Assembly: GCF_008831285.2 (NCBI RefSeq)
Contig: NC_045141.1
Location: 20,146,848-20,210,847, forward strand
Direction of reading: 5' to 3'
From: Nymphaea colorata
Lineage: Eukaryota > Streptophyta > Magnoliopsida > Nymphaeales > Nymphaeaceae
Length of the DNA: 64,000 bases
This document shows, piece by piece, positions 38,790 through 52,410 of this stretch. The position numbers and the translations under genes are program-made. Numbering within the stretch: the stretch's first letter is position 1; each line of letters opens with the position of its first letter. The notes below the pieces were generated by a model. It was not told where the DNA came from. It worked only from the letters and a program-made list of their open reading frames with translations, and searched no databases.

Positions 38790-39250
38790 TTCACTGATGT
38801 GCAAGTTCAAGCGTGGTAGAGGTGACATCTTAAAATACAAAAGACAAACCTTGTATCACAAAGACATAATAAAGTCCAGTTCAAGTTTTTTCAATTCTTT
38901 TGTGGGTGTTTGTATGAAATACTATCCATGCTCACCCCAAAAAACAACTATAAAGAGGGCTCATTAATGTGCAAATTGAAGTAGGGCAAAGGTGACAAAT
39001 TGAAATACCAAAAGCAGACCATATATCCTATAGACATAATAAATATAGTGGAAGTTTATACTTTATATGGTCACCCCAAAAAACAACCTTAAGGAGGGTT
39101 TGTTGATGTGCACGTTGGAGTGTGATAGAGATAGTACCTTGAAATATTGAAACATCAAAAGCATACCATGTATCATAAAGAGGTAATAAAAGTTTGGACT
39201 CTTATATTATATCATTGTATGAGATACTATCTATGCCCATCTAAGAGGAG
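38790..39250. repeat. Three diverged tandem units of about 140-170 bp
   Basis: Units begin near 38790, 38965 and 39102 with variants of TGATGTGCAAGTTCAAG. They share CAAAAG-AGACC, ATCACAAAGACATAATAAA and CTCACCCCAAAAAACAAC blocks in the same order. Divergence is high and no frame is kept open across units. Confidence 0.65.
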
Positions 39251-40718
39251 CTTAAGAATCATGCAATTCTTTTATGAAACGCCCTGGTTGAAGGTTGGCC
39301 TCCAACTTTCGTTGACAAACAATGATAAAAGAATTAAGGACAAAAAGTACCTTTGTTGACAAATAACGATGAAAAATACAAACGACAAAAAGAGAAAACT
39401 AAACCTTCCACAGAACTAGACTACTCACGAATTTCTTTCACCGTTCCTTTGGTTACGAAAAGACAATATCATTCCTACCGTTCTTTTTTATTCCACAGGA
39501 ACATCCCATTGAGATTGAGTATCCTGGCATTTTAACTCTCACTTTCACAAACGCGGTCTTCGCATGGTCCACTGGCTCGTTGTCTTCATTTTTCCTTTTT
39601 ACTTTGTTCTACTATTATTGAAACATCTTTCTTAGAAAAAAAAAAATCTTCGAACAATATCTCGTTGAAATAGTCATAATCTTGATCTTAAATCAACTTG
39701 GTCTAGTCTATGCAGGAGGCTTATGGGGATAAGGAGCAGATGGTGGTCCATAAATTAAAATTTCGACGCAAGTTAACTTAGAATGCATGATTGAACGGTT
39801 TTGGGGGTTGTACTTAAACATTCCAATGACATTAATTATGTTATCTTGACCGGCTTTAATCGTCAACCATAAGCGTGCATGAATATATATATATATATAA
39901 AGAGAGAGAGAAAGAGCCCACAGTCTAGAGCCGCCCACAGTCCAAAGAAAGAGCACTTGTTAAGACAATGACTGTATTTTCAAATAATTAAAAGATACCT
40001 ACCAATGTTTCATTTTTTTTTAATTATAAAATTTAATTTGATCCCGAGAAATTTCAGTTTCCATTTGATTTAGCCGATTCTCCGAATCCTTTTTGTTGGT
40101 TTTCTGACTAAATTAGTTTCAACTCGTCACTCAAATGAATAAAATATTTACCATGATCATACGCTTTCTCCCTTTTTTTTTGTGTGTGTGTGTGTGTGTG
40201 TGCTGAGAATTTGGGATATAACGTGTCTGACCGAAAAGTGGCGTGGGCACGCGGTTTACAAAATACGAACCCCACGGTCATGGGCAGCTCGCTAACGCTT
40301 GATCATATACTTGGGACAATTCTCTTCCAATAATTTGGGTTTAACCTATAACCTTTTATTAGTTACGCGACAGTGTTTTTTTATATAATTTTAAATTTAC
40401 CTATTAAATTTTAAAGGACCTAAAGACTGTTGTGGATTGAACCTTCGGTGATGCGCAGGCCAAATAGACTTGAAAAAGTCAGTCCGTGACAAAAACAATG
40501 GATTGATAAAATTTTTGAAAATGTTTTAAATTGGAAAAACAAGTGATCATTCAAATCGATAAAAGGCTGAATTCCCCAATTGCTGTGCACTTAAAAGTAC
40601 AGCTGGAAGCTGAGTAGGAACCAGCATGATCGTTTGAAATTATGTTAGACTTGGTTGTTCATGAAGATAAGCTCTACGTGAGAGTTGGAACCTTTCTTTT
40701 TTTTTCTTTTATAAAGAA

Positions 40719-40808
40719 GATAAACTACCAATAGCCCGGTAACATTTGATGTTTTGAGTTGAAAGATAAACTACCAATAGCCCGGTAACATTTGATGTTT
40801 TGAGTTGA
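40719..40808. repeat. 46-bp-period tandem duplication
   Basis: Two copies of a unit beginning GATAAACTACCAATAGCCCG, start-to-start distance 46 bp, identical over at least 44 bp, which points to a recent duplication. Confidence 0.9.
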
Positions 40809-41528
40809 CAGTCTTGTTATGTTTCAACTTGTATATCAGGGTCTGTCTTTTACAATATAGGAACGTGATGTCCCATAAACTCAAAAGAAAAATTGGTCGC
40901 TTACCAATCCCTGCCCCAAGTTTTATAAAGAATGTTCACCAAACTAAGCACTAACTAGAAAGAATGGTTACCCTCTAAGGCTCTAACATTGAATATCCTT
41001 TGTATATATTATATTTGAACCAAACACAAATAGACAATTTTAGCTAAATGCAAGTTTTTACCTATATTGGACGAAAGTGTTTCATGTTTCTTATTTTCTA
41101 AATGCCCCATTAGATAAGAGACTGCATTAAAATGTGTGTTTTAAGAGATTATCAGTTTTAACAAATTGAGGACCACAGTATGATGGAATTTAATTTGAAA
41201 TCGACATGGATTTAAGCTTGGATGGAGGGAGGGTCTGATCTTAAATTCACAGATCTAAGATCTTAAATTTTCAGATCACCGCAAATCTCAAAGTGTGGTG
41301 AAACAAACACAACCTAGATTCTAGTTAATCGGAGCTGCTTGACAATAACCCCGTGAATAGCACGTATCTCCGATAAGAGTTAATGAGTAAATTTCTCCTC
41401 AACTAGTGTCTAGACAAGGGAAAAGGCAGAAAAATGTATACTCACTACGAAGTGCCTACTTCAATTTTCTTTTCGACGGCGTTGAAAAAGTAGAGGTACT
41501 AGGGGCCTACGCGGGACATCGGGTAGTT

Positions 41529-41530
<2 letters not shown>

Positions 41531-41600
<70 letters not shown>
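41531..41600. repeat. (TA)35 microsatellite
   Basis: Seventy bp of uninterrupted TA repeat in intergenic DNA. Open frames through it on both strands are artefacts. Confidence 0.97.
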
Positions 41601-41602
<2 letters not shown>

Positions 41603-43190
41603 TAGTGGTGCTTTCCTTCCGCTTCTTGACAAAGACCGGATAGGTACATTTATACTTTGAAAGACTGCATAAGATCCACGTTTGACATAATATATAAACT
41701 GATATAAACTATTTTAAATACAAGCTATTTGTAATAAATTACTGCTTTTCTGGTATTTATCGGCGTTTTTCAATTTAATGTCATTTCGTTGTTACAAAAA
41801 ACGGCTCCTTATCGACCTATGCGCAATGGCCCGTGCAGATACGGAGTGGAATGTTTATATATATTTTTCTTTTGCTTCTTAAAATTTTTATTAAAATTAT
41901 TCTTAAATTCAAAAAATAAGGAAAAGGGAAGTAAGCGCCGATTTTTCATTTTTCGGAAAGCAAAACGATATAGCACCGAAGAGGGCGAAGACACCGTTAT
42001 TCACAACGCCGTTTTTAATCATATTATTTCAAAGTTGGTGGTTGAAGACTTACGAAGCAGAGAGAGATTAGGTTTGGCGACGTTCTAGGCACGGAATCGT
42101 GGTCTAATGGGAACTCTCGAGTGGAATTCTTGAAGACAGAAACAAAAAAAAAAAGGGGGGAAAAGACAGAGCATCCGCACAGTTCAGTCGTGAGAAATAA
42201 AAGCGTTCATATTTATAAATATTAAAGTTGCAATGCATCCTTACATGTACATCGTTTTCTAAATGAGTTGAGTCAACGTATGTATTAGGTGCAATCTTAG
42301 CTTCCAAAAGAATTGATAGACACATTCACATGCCATCAGGATGGTAAGAAAGAATATATATATATATATATAATCGATGGAAGTTGTAGCGTACACAGGC
42401 ACTGTCTTCCTCTTCTCTTAAGTTGTGAACAGCTTTACAACAGTTAAATACCTTGGGATGGCAACAACAACTCCGTTCTAGTTTGTCTATATGTGGCGTC
42501 ACTTAGACCCTTTCTATGGTAGTCGATGTGTATTTTCAAGCTTAGGTTTATCTAACCCTAGCGTGCGCAAACACACACACATTATATATATATATATATA
42601 TACTCCATAATTAAACTTGTTTAATAGTACATAAAGAATGCATCATGTATAAAAAGATATATTCTGAATAGTTATCGTTTATTTTTAGAAAATAATTTTC
42701 TACATAGCAGATTGTGAATTACTTTGACTAAGAACTAAAAGGACCGGGTACAATTATGAATGATTTAATTTGCTTAGTCGTGATCATTATAAAGGTTAAC
42801 ACTTATGCTCGTTGCCTTAGCTATCTACATGAGAGCTGTTTAGATCGGGTTGCTTAAGCATTTTTCTTTTGAACATTTATTCAACAAGAACCCCTAAAAG
42901 CATCGATTGACATGTGGTGCATCATTCAACTTGGTGCTATACATGTCACTATTTACAGTTCATAGAAGTGGCACACTTAAAGTGACAACAACCATAATAT
43001 TTTAATCTCAGAACTTGAGTGCAAGCCTCTCGGTCATGCTATGCCCTTTGAAGTGGATTGCTTAAGCAACTTAAACCACACTATAATTTTTTCAAATTGA
43101 TGAGAGTACATAAACAACTCAAACAAATAATGATTGTATTTGAACAATCGAGAAAAGGAAAAAATCATTTATATTTCATTGAACATAAGT

Positions 43191-43400
43191 GTGAATTGCT
43201 TTTGCCTCAAGAGGCATAGCGCAGTAGGGGCATGTGTCTAGTTTGATTCTTGTAGGCATTACGTGTCTTAAGGTGGTAGGGGAAGTTGAATGGTGCACCG
43301 CTGCTGTAGCTAACACCGACACAACTCAGGACCTTCAGGCCTTGTTTCAGGTGGTGGGATGAATCTTTCGCTCACCCAAAAAGAGTGAATTGCTTTTGCC
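43191..43400 (+). mobile_element. tRNA-derived SINE with exact 16-bp target site duplication
   Basis: GTGAATTGCTTTTGCC at 43191-43206 is repeated exactly at 43385-43400, bracketing a 178-bp body. The body starts with a tRNA-like head. TAGCGCAGTAGG (about 43216-43227) fits box A (TRGCNNAGYNGG) in full, and AGTTTGATTCT (about 43238) fits box B at about 9 of 11 positions. It ends in CTCACCC followed by a short A tract. Size, pol III boxes, A-rich end and long target duplication are all as expected for a plant SINE moved by LINE machinery. The intact duplication suggests a fairly young insertion. Confidence 0.85.
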
Positions 43401-45433
43401 CTAAGCACAAGAGTGGAAGCTTCGGCTATCTTGTTTAGGGAGTAGGGTTGTAATTCTATAAAAACTTTAAAAATTTATATACAAATCTAAAAAATGTTAG
43501 TTTTAACATATATAAAAAAAATTAAAAAATTTCTATTTTAACTCCTGTTAAAATTTTGAAACTATAGTTTGGCCCCTACGACAAAAAATTATTCGCTTTG
43601 CCGACAGTTTGAACCAATTAATTTGTGCGGACTTTTTGTGGAAGAGGTATTTAATCCAAATTCTCAACTACCGTTGCTGAAGAAAGCAACTAATCAAGCA
43701 ACCCAACCACTGGTTGACTTGCGGAACCGCTTGCTTTGACTCCCAATATAAGCACATTCATGCAAATGGGGACCTCCTGGTTCATATGATGGTAAGTAAA
43801 TAGATCGAAGCAATTTCCATGGACTATTAGCTTTCCTGCTATGATTTTTTCCAACTCGTCGATATACCAGGCGATCAAGTGACCAGGGAATGAATAGTTT
43901 TCATTTTTATTGTTTTGTTCCTTTTCTTTTCTTGCTTTCAGACTGGTTATCATCAGCTCAAGTTGAGTCATGTTTTTATTATATTTGTTCTTGTTACGGT
44001 GGAATTAGGTCTTTATATTATTATTCTTTTTTTTTAAAAAAAATCGGCCTACTCTGCCATTAGAATGGATTGCTAATAAATCAGCAACAAAATTATTATA
44101 TCCATCGATCAAAGATAAGGACTGCACAAAAATTATTTTAAACAACAAAAGTTTATTTGATATTTTTAAAAAATAAAAAAAATTGTGCACCGTGTGGGCT
44201 GTTGTATCAATGGGATGAATTGAATGGATTTGCCACCAATTTGTTTTGAATAATTTGTAGAGCACGGACTGGCAATCCTACCTTGGCTCAATGTCATAAA
44301 GATCGGCCATATCAGTTTCCTCACATATAAGATATGTTAATATATTTGTATACATAGGCCCATACCACTTTATAGTTTGTATATTAAAATTTTCTATTTA
44401 AAAGGTAACATAAAATACTTTAAATTGATGTTTAAAATGTTAGGCATAAGTTTGTATCGGCGCCTATGCCATGTCAACTACACAAGTGCTTTGCGAACTA
44501 CAGAAGCATGACGTATGCTAGAAAGATAAAAATCGTCAGGTTTTCTTTTTTCTGATATTAGGTCAAAATGTTGGTCTGTTGGTGAAAATAGTTAAAGTCT
44601 AGAGTCCAACAAGTACAGGGCTAGCTAGAGTTTAAATGAAAATGAACTAGCGTAGTACAGTCATGCTGGCTGGTAAATGCATCAAACTTCGACTGCTTGC
44701 CCAAGATAGAATTTGGCACATGGTGCCTGTTTAGGTGAGACGTTGGTGGAGAGCCGAGGAAAGCAGGATCCAATCCAGAGTCATCTTCTTGTTTTAGAGA
44801 GAAAGAGAGAGAGAGCCGATAAAATGGGAAGAGAGAGAGAAAAATAGTTGCTTTTTTTCTTTCAAGATGACTACATATGAACAGTGGTATCTAAGATTGT
44901 TCATGTCAGTCTCGTCATACCACTTGAAGGTTTGCTAAATATGCATTGTTGTGTAATCTAATATGATCTTAAGAGTAGTTTATCTGAACCAAGCATGTTA
45001 TACCAAACTAGTAGTTATAAAATACAGTAAAACGTTGAGAATCTTGATATTATTCTAGAAACATATTCGTATATATATATATATATTTGTTTTTGTCAAG
45101 AAAAGTTAAATTTAGGACAAGTTGCCAACTATTGGCCTATCACACGGGGTCCCCGTCAACCAAGTAAAGTACGCACATCGTTTCGTGCGTAATGCTGATG
45201 CAACGGGAATTTATCGTTGCAAAAATTGCGGGAGATTTATCTGGCAGTAGAGCTCTGGTGTCGCGGGTGGAAGAAGATTCAAATACTCCGACTGCAGGTC
45301 GCGCAGCTCAGACAAATACAAGCCTCCACCACGCTTCCCTCTCTGTCTCTTTCTCCCAGTCAAGACAGGAGGTTGATCCCAAGCAAAAGGTCATGCTCGA
45401 ATCGTATGCGCAGAGAGATTGAGAGAAAGGGGA

Positions 45434-45450
45434 GGGGGGGGGGGGGGGGG
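45434..45450. repeat. G17 homopolymer in the kinase leader region
   Basis: Seventeen consecutive G are followed by a GA-rich run, about 930 bp upstream of the kinase ATG. The run could form a G-quadruplex if transcribed. It is also a likely site of assembly error. Confidence 0.85.
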
Positions 45451-46377
45451 AAGAGAGAGAGAGACAGACAGATGCTGTCATTGTCGAAGACCAACCTTCC
45501 AACCTGTATTGTAATAGTCACGTATCTCTTCACAAGTAGAAAGAGGAAAAAAAAAAGAAGAAAAGGAGAAAGAAGACGGAGGAAGCGACCTGCCCTTCCC
45601 CTTCTAGTGTTGAACTCATCTACGCAAGCCTTTTTTTTGATGGATACTGGTTGGTTTGAGTTTGACTTGGAAGGAAGAGGGGCGCCGCAGTTAATTCTTC
45701 TTCCCCTCAACTGCTTTTCATGTTCAACTTTTCGTTTTCACTTGCGGGAAGAGGACCACACCTTCTATTACGTGGTCACGTTCATATTGTTTTCTCTTGT
45801 TGGTCTGTGTATAGTTTTCTTTGTTTTTCCTTTTGCTGTCTGTTCGTTTTAATTGTTTGTTTTGTTTGTTATGACTCTGACTATCTTCCTTCACATTTAT
45901 CTCCTCATTTTTGGTTTGTTGGTCACCTAATTTCAAGCTGCCCTGTTTCTTTCTTTTTCTTTTTCCTTTTTCCTTTTTTCTTTCTGGGTATCCTGAAAGC
46001 TCGGCAAATCTGAACAGTTTTTGATGTGGGGAACTTGATGGTCTCCATTTTTTATCCAGGCAGAAGGTTTCTTTACGGGGTTTTGGGCTTTGTGGTTCGT
46101 GGGTATCTCAGTTGATGTCCATCCATGATGGAATTCTTGTGAGGGTTCTCCCTAACTGAATGTTGATTCTCTAGATTGAATTTTTGCACTTCCGTTATCT
46201 TTGTTGCGAACACTTAGACTTGATGTGTAAGGAGGTCTCGAGGTGTGGAGAACGTCAGGATTTTGGGTCCTTTCTTCTGTTGCAATTTGTTACTCACCTG
46301 ATTTCCTGTTCTGCATTCTGTGGCTGCTGCATTCTGGTCCTTCATTATTAGAGAAAGTTTGGTTTTTGGGGAGGGCT

Positions 46378-49300
46378 ATGAGGTGCTTCCGTTTTTCCTC
46401 TACGGAGAGGAAGGAAGGAGCCAATAATGTAAGGTCAGCGCCTGCGTCTGCTCGATACAACAGCGGTGGTTCGACAGACCATGAGCCGAGGGTATCAGGG
46501 TCTGAATTTAATTCTCAGTACAACTCAGATATCAGTATTGAATCTTCTGGAAGGGGCATGCCTAGTTTTTCTCACAGGCCTAACAACTGCCTTCGTGTTT
46601 TTACTTATCCGGAGCTGAGGGCTGCCACGAGAAACTTCAGTCGCTCTCTAATGTTAGGAGAAGGAGGATTTGGTTGTGTATACAGAGGAACTCTCCGAAG
46701 TGCAGAAGACCCTGATTCAAGGCTTGAAGTTGCCGTGAAACAACTAAGCAGGAAAGGTTTCCAGGTATCTTTCTCCTTTATTTACAGTTTGCATCAGACG
46801 GATTCGCTTTAACATTACAGGAACTCAAAGAATTTGGTTTGTGTATTCCAAAAAAATGACCATACGAATGGCTCTTCAGTACTAAATATTAATCAGTAAT
46901 TCTTGTGTTTGATACGTCCACTTCTTGTTTATCTTTTTATTTCAGAGCTATATGCATAGTCTCTTAATTGTCGGTATGGAGTGCTCTAGGCTGACTGATT
47001 TATATTCTTTTTGTCAAAATTGAGATGCAGTTTGATGTTCTTTCTATTTTACTAGTTCTAAAATCACTAGATATGTGCTAATTAAATATCAAAATTGATT
47101 AAAAGATCGCAAGAGTATATATGTCCTCGATGACATGGGGAGGCTAAAGGCAAATACTTCATCCTTATACTCTTGATGTCTCGATTTAGTATATGGTGTG
47201 AGATATCTCTTCCTGTTGTCATATTATGCATTCTGGATCTGCTATGGTGGCACTGATTCCTTTTCCTTTGGCTTCTATTTTCAAAATATGCAGCCGAATG
47301 TTATGACCTTTGTCCTGTTTTAATTACTTGGTTTACTTTTTCCTTCTGATGAGTTGCAATGGCATCAACTCCTATAATGTTGACTTTTCTAACTAAGATA
47401 TCTTGTTTGTCTATCATTTTTATTTTATGCATTTTCTTGGTTATCACATATTAATTTATAATATATATATAAATATATAAATATAATTATATATATCTTC
47501 CTCATTAATTGTATCTAAAGGTTTTAATTGACTATGTACAATTCACTCCCTTTTGAACCTTTCTATCATCAAGGTAATGATTCGAGTCCAACCTTCTGAT
47601 TTACATATTAGCAGGAGGAACAAAAAAGGAGAAGAAAAAAAAATTCCTTCCATATTGCCAGATTATGTCTTCCTCTGGGCCTTTAAGTGGCTAACTATTC
47701 AGTCCATATGCTTCCTGATGTCGCTGTCTTTCCCCTTTTTGGATTTAGGTAGAAGTGGATGCTCTTTGAATATATGGCATGAAGTAATTTCTGCTGTTTC
47801 TTTTCAGTATTTAGAAGTCAATCCGTTGTGGCCTGCGATTAACAGTACCACAACCTAGTAATATAGAGTTAAGAGGTTTTGGAAACTGTGTGATAGCAGA
47901 CGTTTATGAGCCTCATGGAGCTGGCAAAGGCCTTGTCTGCATTCTATATCAAACTCATGAGTTCAACATGATTCTAGGTTTAATGAACATTAGACAAAAT
48001 TGTTATATCTCAGAACTGATTGGCTCATGAATGAAGTACCAGTACTGCATTCATGTCCTTGACTCTCTATCCTCACAGTATAATATATTAAGGCCAAAAA
48101 CTCAAATACGGCCTTGAACTGTTTAATGATGGACAGTTTCGATGACCAGCTCAAGATAAATATTGCGGCAACATGGTGACTTGGACCATGCATAGCAATG
48201 GACTAAATTGTTTTGATTTCAATCCTCTTAATTGGACAACCAATTTTCACTGACAAATGAGCTGTAATCCCACTACCCTGTCTTTGAAATTCTGCATGCA
48301 TCAGTTAAGTGTAGTGAAGTATCATTATGGAATTTTTAGCTAGCTGTAAATGTGTTGAGACTGTCATCAGTGCCTTCATGCTCATGCTGAAAGACCTTTT
48401 CCACATGCTATCTAGCTAATAAACATACTAGGCAGCTACCTAGGCTCCATCAGCAGTCTGGTCAGTAACCTACTAGGTCAAAGCTCTTTATTCGCCGACT
48501 AGCTGCACCTAGTTGATTGCTAGTTCTGCCTGGCTGTCATGCTTGCAAGTTGCAACTGATTTCCCTTTCTCTTTTTCTTTTTTGGGGTGAATTGTTTTTT
48601 TGTGCCCATGTTTTTTCTCACACTTGTTGGTTGTATCACGTTATGAATTTATTAGTTGACTTTTTGGACATATAAGTGTAGGAAAATATACCTTTTCTAA
48701 TGTAAATCCCTTTTAGACCTATAATTATCAGATATCAGAGAAGGAGATGCAGGTACACAGTCATTTGGATGATGAGTGTCATTTGAAAATAGACGTTGAC
48801 CATTTTGTACATGAGTGTCATCCATGAAATTAGATAACTGGAAGGGAGAAATTTCAAAACTAAGGGCCACAGTTTTTGTTGTTGCTGCCCTTTCAGCTGG
48901 TTGTTAGTTTGGCAATAAGCACATGTTCTTTCCCGTTATGTGAAGCTTGCATGGATGCACTTGTTCTTTTGAATGACTTAATGTCCTTTGAAATTGTCAT
49001 GAACATTTCTGTTTTGTAGTTGAATTTCTGTTAGTAGGACTTAACTCTCAACCTTTTGGAATAAGAATTTCTGGAAAATAAGTGTTACTCATTTTGATGA
49101 TCATTTATTATTTACAACTTCCATGTCATAATTTATTTCTCATTTCTCAGGGCCACAAGGAGTGGGTAACAGAAGTGAATGTGCTTGGAGTGGTAGATCA
49201 CCCAAATCTTGTGAAGTTAGTGGGTTACTGTGCAGAAGACGATGAGAGAGGAATCCAGCGACTTCTGGTTTATGAGTTTATGCCCAACGGAAGTGTTGAG

Positions 49301-52015
49301 GACCATTTGGCGCTACGTTCTTCTAAAGTGCTTCCCTGGTCTACAAGGTTGAGAATAGCATTAGGTGCCGCTCGTGGTTTAACTTACCTCCATGAGGAGA
49401 TGGATTTTCAGGTACATCATTATTTTTTTTTCATTGGTATGCTTCAAACCTAGATGCTGATCATATTTCCAACTAAAACCTTATTTTATTTTGTGGGTAA
49501 ACTATCTTAGCACCATTCATCAAACCTGCTCTGTCATGTTTTGTTGCGTATCCACTTTTGAGCAGCACCCTGGAAGGATTTGTGTAGATTCAATTAGGGC
49601 GATGATTCTTCTTAATTTTCTGTCCTCAAAGGATCTTATTTTTTGCACAATTTATCTTTCTGTTTGGTCTTTCATTCTTGATGATATATAGGCATGTAGC
49701 AGACTTTGAGATGCTTATAAGTCCCTTTTGTCCTCCCCCCAAGACACGCACTCAGAGTTGAGAACAAGTGCTGGATGTAAGAGCTCTCTTTTCTGAATAC
49801 TACGCTATGCAAAACAATGTGTACATGTGTTGCACTTTCTTGAAATGCTGGGCTAGTTTGTGGGGCTGGAACACCAGCAAGCTGGAGGTTTCATTCGTGT
49901 TTGAAGAACCATGCCATTTCCCATAGCATTTACTGAAAGACATCTACTCAGGGTGCATGAGAAATGCATCTCATGTGGCTACCATGAAAACTTGGTTACC
50001 TGAGGCTACTCACTGCTGGTGGATCTATTCTTTCTGGGAATCAATTGGGTTATAAAACGGACTTGTTTCTGATGAAATTTGTTATGGAAAATTCAAACTA
50101 TGTAATGGTAATTACTTGTTAAAAATATCAAAGTGATAATAATACTTGATCTTGCAGCAATATCATGAGAACCTTTGAAGACAGTGGAGATATATTTCTC
50201 CTGCCTTCCATGCCCATCTTACCTGCATGAATATAGTAAACATTTTTCATTCTCTTTTTTTAGTATAGCGCAATATCCAGACTGGCCGATTTCATCTTGT
50301 GGTTGTAGAACATATTAGACTGCTGGGGATCTTTTTTCAGGTTATTGTGATGATCTTTTCACCACAGTTGGAAACTAGTGCTTTTCACATGATGAGGAAT
50401 GCTTCAACAATTTTTTTTGGATTGCTTTGGTCATTGTAACTAGGTTTTGAAGTAGAGTTTTACTTTATCAGTTTATTGGACATATCTTGCTTCATATTTT
50501 AGATGCTACTTAAGCTTCTTCTTCTTCTTCCCTTTTTCTGTGTAGTTACAGTATAGAACAAGAAGTTTTCTCTGAAGTATGATCAGTTAGTTTGTAGTAC
50601 ACCTAAAAACCAAACTCTCCATGTAAAAGCTGCCCATTGGTGTGGACTCATCTGCTAGTGGGATTTTGGTTAATCATATTGTCAATATCTTAATTTTTGG
50701 ATGCTGATGCAGATTATCTTTCGTGATTTCAAGACTTCCAATATTCTATTAGATGAGCATTGGAATGCAAAGTTGTCTGATTTTGGGTTGGCGAGGCAAG
50801 GACCTGGCGAAGGGCTTAGTCATGTTTCAACAGCGGTAAGGCTTTCTTGATGCTTTATTATGAAATTGCTTGACTTTTTGTTTCATTGTTGAGGCAAGAC
50901 ATGCGACACCCCATGTGTGAGGACAACTCAATGATACTCGTATGTAGATATTTTGAAAAAACTCAGAGTACCTTGCATAGCTATGTCCTACGTCCTGGTT
51001 AGCAACCTTTTTGAGTGCAAATTAAACCAGTTATCGGCTTATGGGGAAGTTGGGTTCTGCCAAACTGAATGGTCGGGTCTTTTTTGGACTGGGTTGGTAA
51101 AATGCAACTTCAAAATTAGTGGCTCTGCCTTACAGCTGAATGTCATGTGAAGGTTACTGTGACCCGTATCCTGTCTTCTTCTGTGGTTCCCAAAACCTTT
51201 AGATTTTTTGTACACATTAAATTTCCCAGCCAAATTTCAAGAGTGGCAGCAATCATGTAGTAACCTCCTCCCATGCACATCGGCAGTTTGTCTCAGAAGT
51301 GCCCAAACAACATGTAGCTTTATATCACCTTCTCTTAATTTATTTTCTTCCTTGTACTAGGTTTAGGAAATCAACTTCTTTACCCTGGACTCGTGGAATC
51401 CTATTACTGACATGAATTCAGCAACTTCATTGAAAATTGTTAGTCCTACATAGATGATGTGATGGCTTGACCACGATTTTCTTTTTCTTACAGGTTGTTG
51501 GGACCATTGGCTATGCTGCTCCAGAGTATATTCAAACTGGTCGTCTCACAACCAAGAGTGATATCTGGAGCTTTGGTGTTGTACTCTATGAACTCATAAC
51601 AGGGAGACGCCCAGTAGACAGGAATCGACCAAGAAGCGAGCAAAAGCTACTAGAATGGATTAGGCCATACATATCAGACAGCAAAAAGTTCTACATGATC
51701 ATTGATCCGAGACTTTCTTCACAGTTCTCTCTGAAGTCTGCCCAGAAGCTTGCTGCTGTAGCTAATAGATGCTTGATTAGGCAGCCTAGATCACGACCCA
51801 AGATGAGTGAAGTGTTGGAGATGGTGAAGCAAATCGTAGAAGCTGCAGAAATTGGTAACCCACAAAGTGGCCCGAAGAATTCTTCAGTGAATGGTCATGA
51901 GTCCCAATCTGGTAGCGGAAATGCCAAATCTAAGAATGTTTTGGATGCAAGAAGTGTGGAAAACGAGCCATCAGTGTCGTGTGCATGGACGCTGAAATTG
52001 ATACGGTCCTGTTGA
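46378..52015 (+). CDS. PCRK1-like: Receptor-like cytoplasmic kinase, subfamily VII, PCRK1/PCRK2-like (4 exons, 430 aa)
   Basis: Exons 46378-46764, 49151-49411, 50713-50835 and 51494-52015 (TGA) join in phase 0 at every GT-AG junction to give 430 aa. The N-terminal 70 residues are Ser-rich. The kinase domain has glycine loop GEGGFGCV 94-101, Lys121 (VAVK), helix-C Glu137, catalytic loop FRDFKTSN with Asp221 (RD-type, Phe in place of the usual His), DFG 239-241, and activation segment [12 protein letters not shown] 258-269. The block [20 protein letters not shown] is characteristic of the group. The start MRCFRF matches the MKCF-type start of Arabidopsis PCRK proteins and lacks the Gly2 needed for N-myristoylation. 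An in-frame ATG at 46243 would add 45 hydrophobic residues and is less likely. In Arabidopsis these kinases act downstream of pattern-recognition receptors in immunity and salicylate induction. No key residue is missing. Confidence 0.95.
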
Positions 52016-52326
52016 TTGGTTTAGCGCAGCTAATCCTATCAGAAATTTTTTCTGCCATCTTCTCCAACAAGGTTTAGATTAAGTTAATCATCTCGTTTGT
52101 GTATTTTAACGTTACAGAAAATGAGCTGTATGTGTACATGTCTATGTCCATTTGCATTTGTTTGCATATATTTGCAATTTTTTCTGCACACACTAGCCAA
52201 GCGACGATCTACAGGCTTAGTATCATGTTTGAATGGAGATTAATGCGTTTATTTTGACCCCAAAGGGGCGAAGGCCTCCTTCAAGCTGTTCATACTTTGT
52301 GGGTGGAACGTAACGTTAATCCCTTA

Positions 52327-52394
52327 ATCTCTCTCTGTCTCTCTCTCTCTGTCCGTCTCTCTCTCTCTCTCTCTCTGTGTATGTGTGTGTGTGT
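52327..52394. repeat. (TC)n/(GT)n microsatellite behind the kinase stop
   Basis: Interrupted CT tracts pass into a short GT tract, 310 bp after the kinase stop codon and 20 bp before the tandem duplication. Confidence 0.85.
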
Positions 52395-52410
52395 TGTTCA
52401 TACCTGCCCT

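Larger units (their letters stand above)
37860..46377. other. Repeat-rich intergenic spacer, promoter side of the kinase gene at its right end
   Basis: The UCH3 and PCRK-like genes are transcribed away from each other, so this spacer holds both promoters. No protein-coding gene is supported. Listed separately are tandem repeats, a (TA)35 tract, a SINE and a G17 tract. AT-rich relics near 43480-43590 end in a motif like 'GTTTGGCCCC' and resemble the repeat at 53745-53925. The stretch 45300-46377 is probably the leader region of the kinase mRNA; a T-rich part at about 45780-46060 ending TTTTTATCCAG may be a 5' UTR intron. Confidence 0.4.

Noticed and set aside
38785-39535. Series of 60-70-codon frames taken as small genes
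   Set aside because: They fall in diverged tandem units and read different frames in each unit, so no coding constraint is visible.
41406-41660. Open frames on both strands through the (TA)35 tract
   Set aside because: These are simple-repeat artefacts with no conserved flanking sequence.
45217-45852. 211-codon plus-strand frame upstream of the kinase
   Set aside because: It runs through G17, GA and poly-A low-complexity sequence, giving Gly/Arg/Lys-rich nonsense. It probably overlaps the kinase leader.
46243-46377. N-terminal extension of the kinase from an upstream in-frame ATG
   Set aside because: The extra 45 residues are hydrophobic and unlike the family, whose members start M-K/R-CF as at 46378.
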